From positions 1-13,506 of the forward strand of contig JADIML010000266.1 of assembly GCA_017694765.1 (NCBI GenBank): a DNA stretch of 13,506 nucleotides, in the 5' to 3' direction. Position numbers and translations under genes: made by a program. The notes under the pieces were generated by a model. That model was not told where the DNA came from. It ran no database searches and saw only the letters and a program-made list of their open reading frames with translations. Numbering within the stretch: the stretch's first letter is position 1; every line of letters starts with the position of its first letter. Shown piece by piece: positions 13,354 through 13,506 of the stretch. Origin of the DNA: Candidatus Scybalomonas excrementavium (GTDB taxonomy: Bacteria > Bacillota > Clostridia > Lachnospirales > Lachnospiraceae).

Positions 13354-13506
13354 ATGAGAAAAAATATGACAATTACTATGGTTTTTCTAGCAGAAAGTGC
13401 AAATTATGGAGAGGGAATTGGAAACATTACTACATTAAAAAAAATGTCTCGAGGAGATTATGAGCAGTACTCTTATATTTCAAGACAAGCTATGAGATAT
13501 AGCTTA
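13354..13506 (+). CDS. cas7: Type I-B Cas7/Cst2/DevR backbone subunit (3' truncated by window)
   Basis: The first 51 codons. The start follows AGGAGG (13338-13343) by ten bases. The N-terminus is the DevR/Cst2 signature: MTITMVFLAESANYGEG, GNITTLKK, then YSYISRQAMRYSL. Cas7 forms the repeated crRNA-binding backbone of Cascade. The frame is open to the window end. Confidence 0.93.
   Translation, partial: MRKNMTITMVFLAESANYGEGIGNITTLKKMSRGDYEQYSYISRQAMRYSL

Overview
The window is AT-rich DNA with AGGAGG-type ribosome binding sites, 874-residue AdhE and a Cst-type I-B CRISPR-cas operon. Together these point to a low-GC anaerobic Firmicute, most likely a clostridium of the Lachnospiraceae type. 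The genus cannot be fixed from the sequence alone.

Layout: (1) 1-350 holds the tail of an unidentified + strand gene and the terminator of a LysR gene. (2) 351-3163: a LysR-type regulator on the - strand is divergent from a YdiB-type quinate/shikimate dehydrogenase and a type I 3-dehydroquinate dehydratase (AroD). The two enzymes act on neighbouring intermediates and end in a strong terminator (3205-3248). (3) 3249-5041 is accessory DNA: a gene remnant broken by two frameshifts, a small two-helix membrane-type protein, and an Rpn/PD-(D/E)XK nuclease whose tail is ten exact 4-residue repeats and which has an in-frame internal start with its own ribosome binding site. (4) 5042-5544 holds a structured, locally GC-rich block and then the adhE control region: an ideal sigma-A promoter (TTGACA-N17-TATAAT) and three sites resembling the Rex operator. 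(5) 5545-8169 is adhE, followed by two hairpins. (6) 8766-10007 (-) is a tandem HD/HD-GYP phosphodiesterase-type protein. (7) 10008-10918 is non-coding apart from a decayed gene fragment, a bidirectional terminator and a candidate cas control region. (8) 10919-13506 is the start of a type I-B cas operon: cas6, cas8b1/cst1 and the first 51 codons of cas7/cst2/devR. The window ends before cas5, cas3, cas4, cas1, cas2 and any CRISPR array.

Functional picture: the ydiB-aroD pair links quinate/shikimate and 3-dehydroquinate/3-dehydroshikimate, probably under the divergent LysR. AdhE reduces acetyl-CoA to ethanol, and its promoter appears wired to the NADH/NAD sensor Rex. The accessory genes (Rpn nuclease with small membrane protein; CRISPR-cas) are defence-type genes set among decayed fragments.

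The observations most worth checking are the triple Rex-like array at adhE, the possible intragenic short product of the rpn gene with its small membrane-protein partner, the 23-bp dyad with 21-bp-phased direct repeats upstream of cas6, and a Cas6 without the usual N-terminal catalytic histidine.
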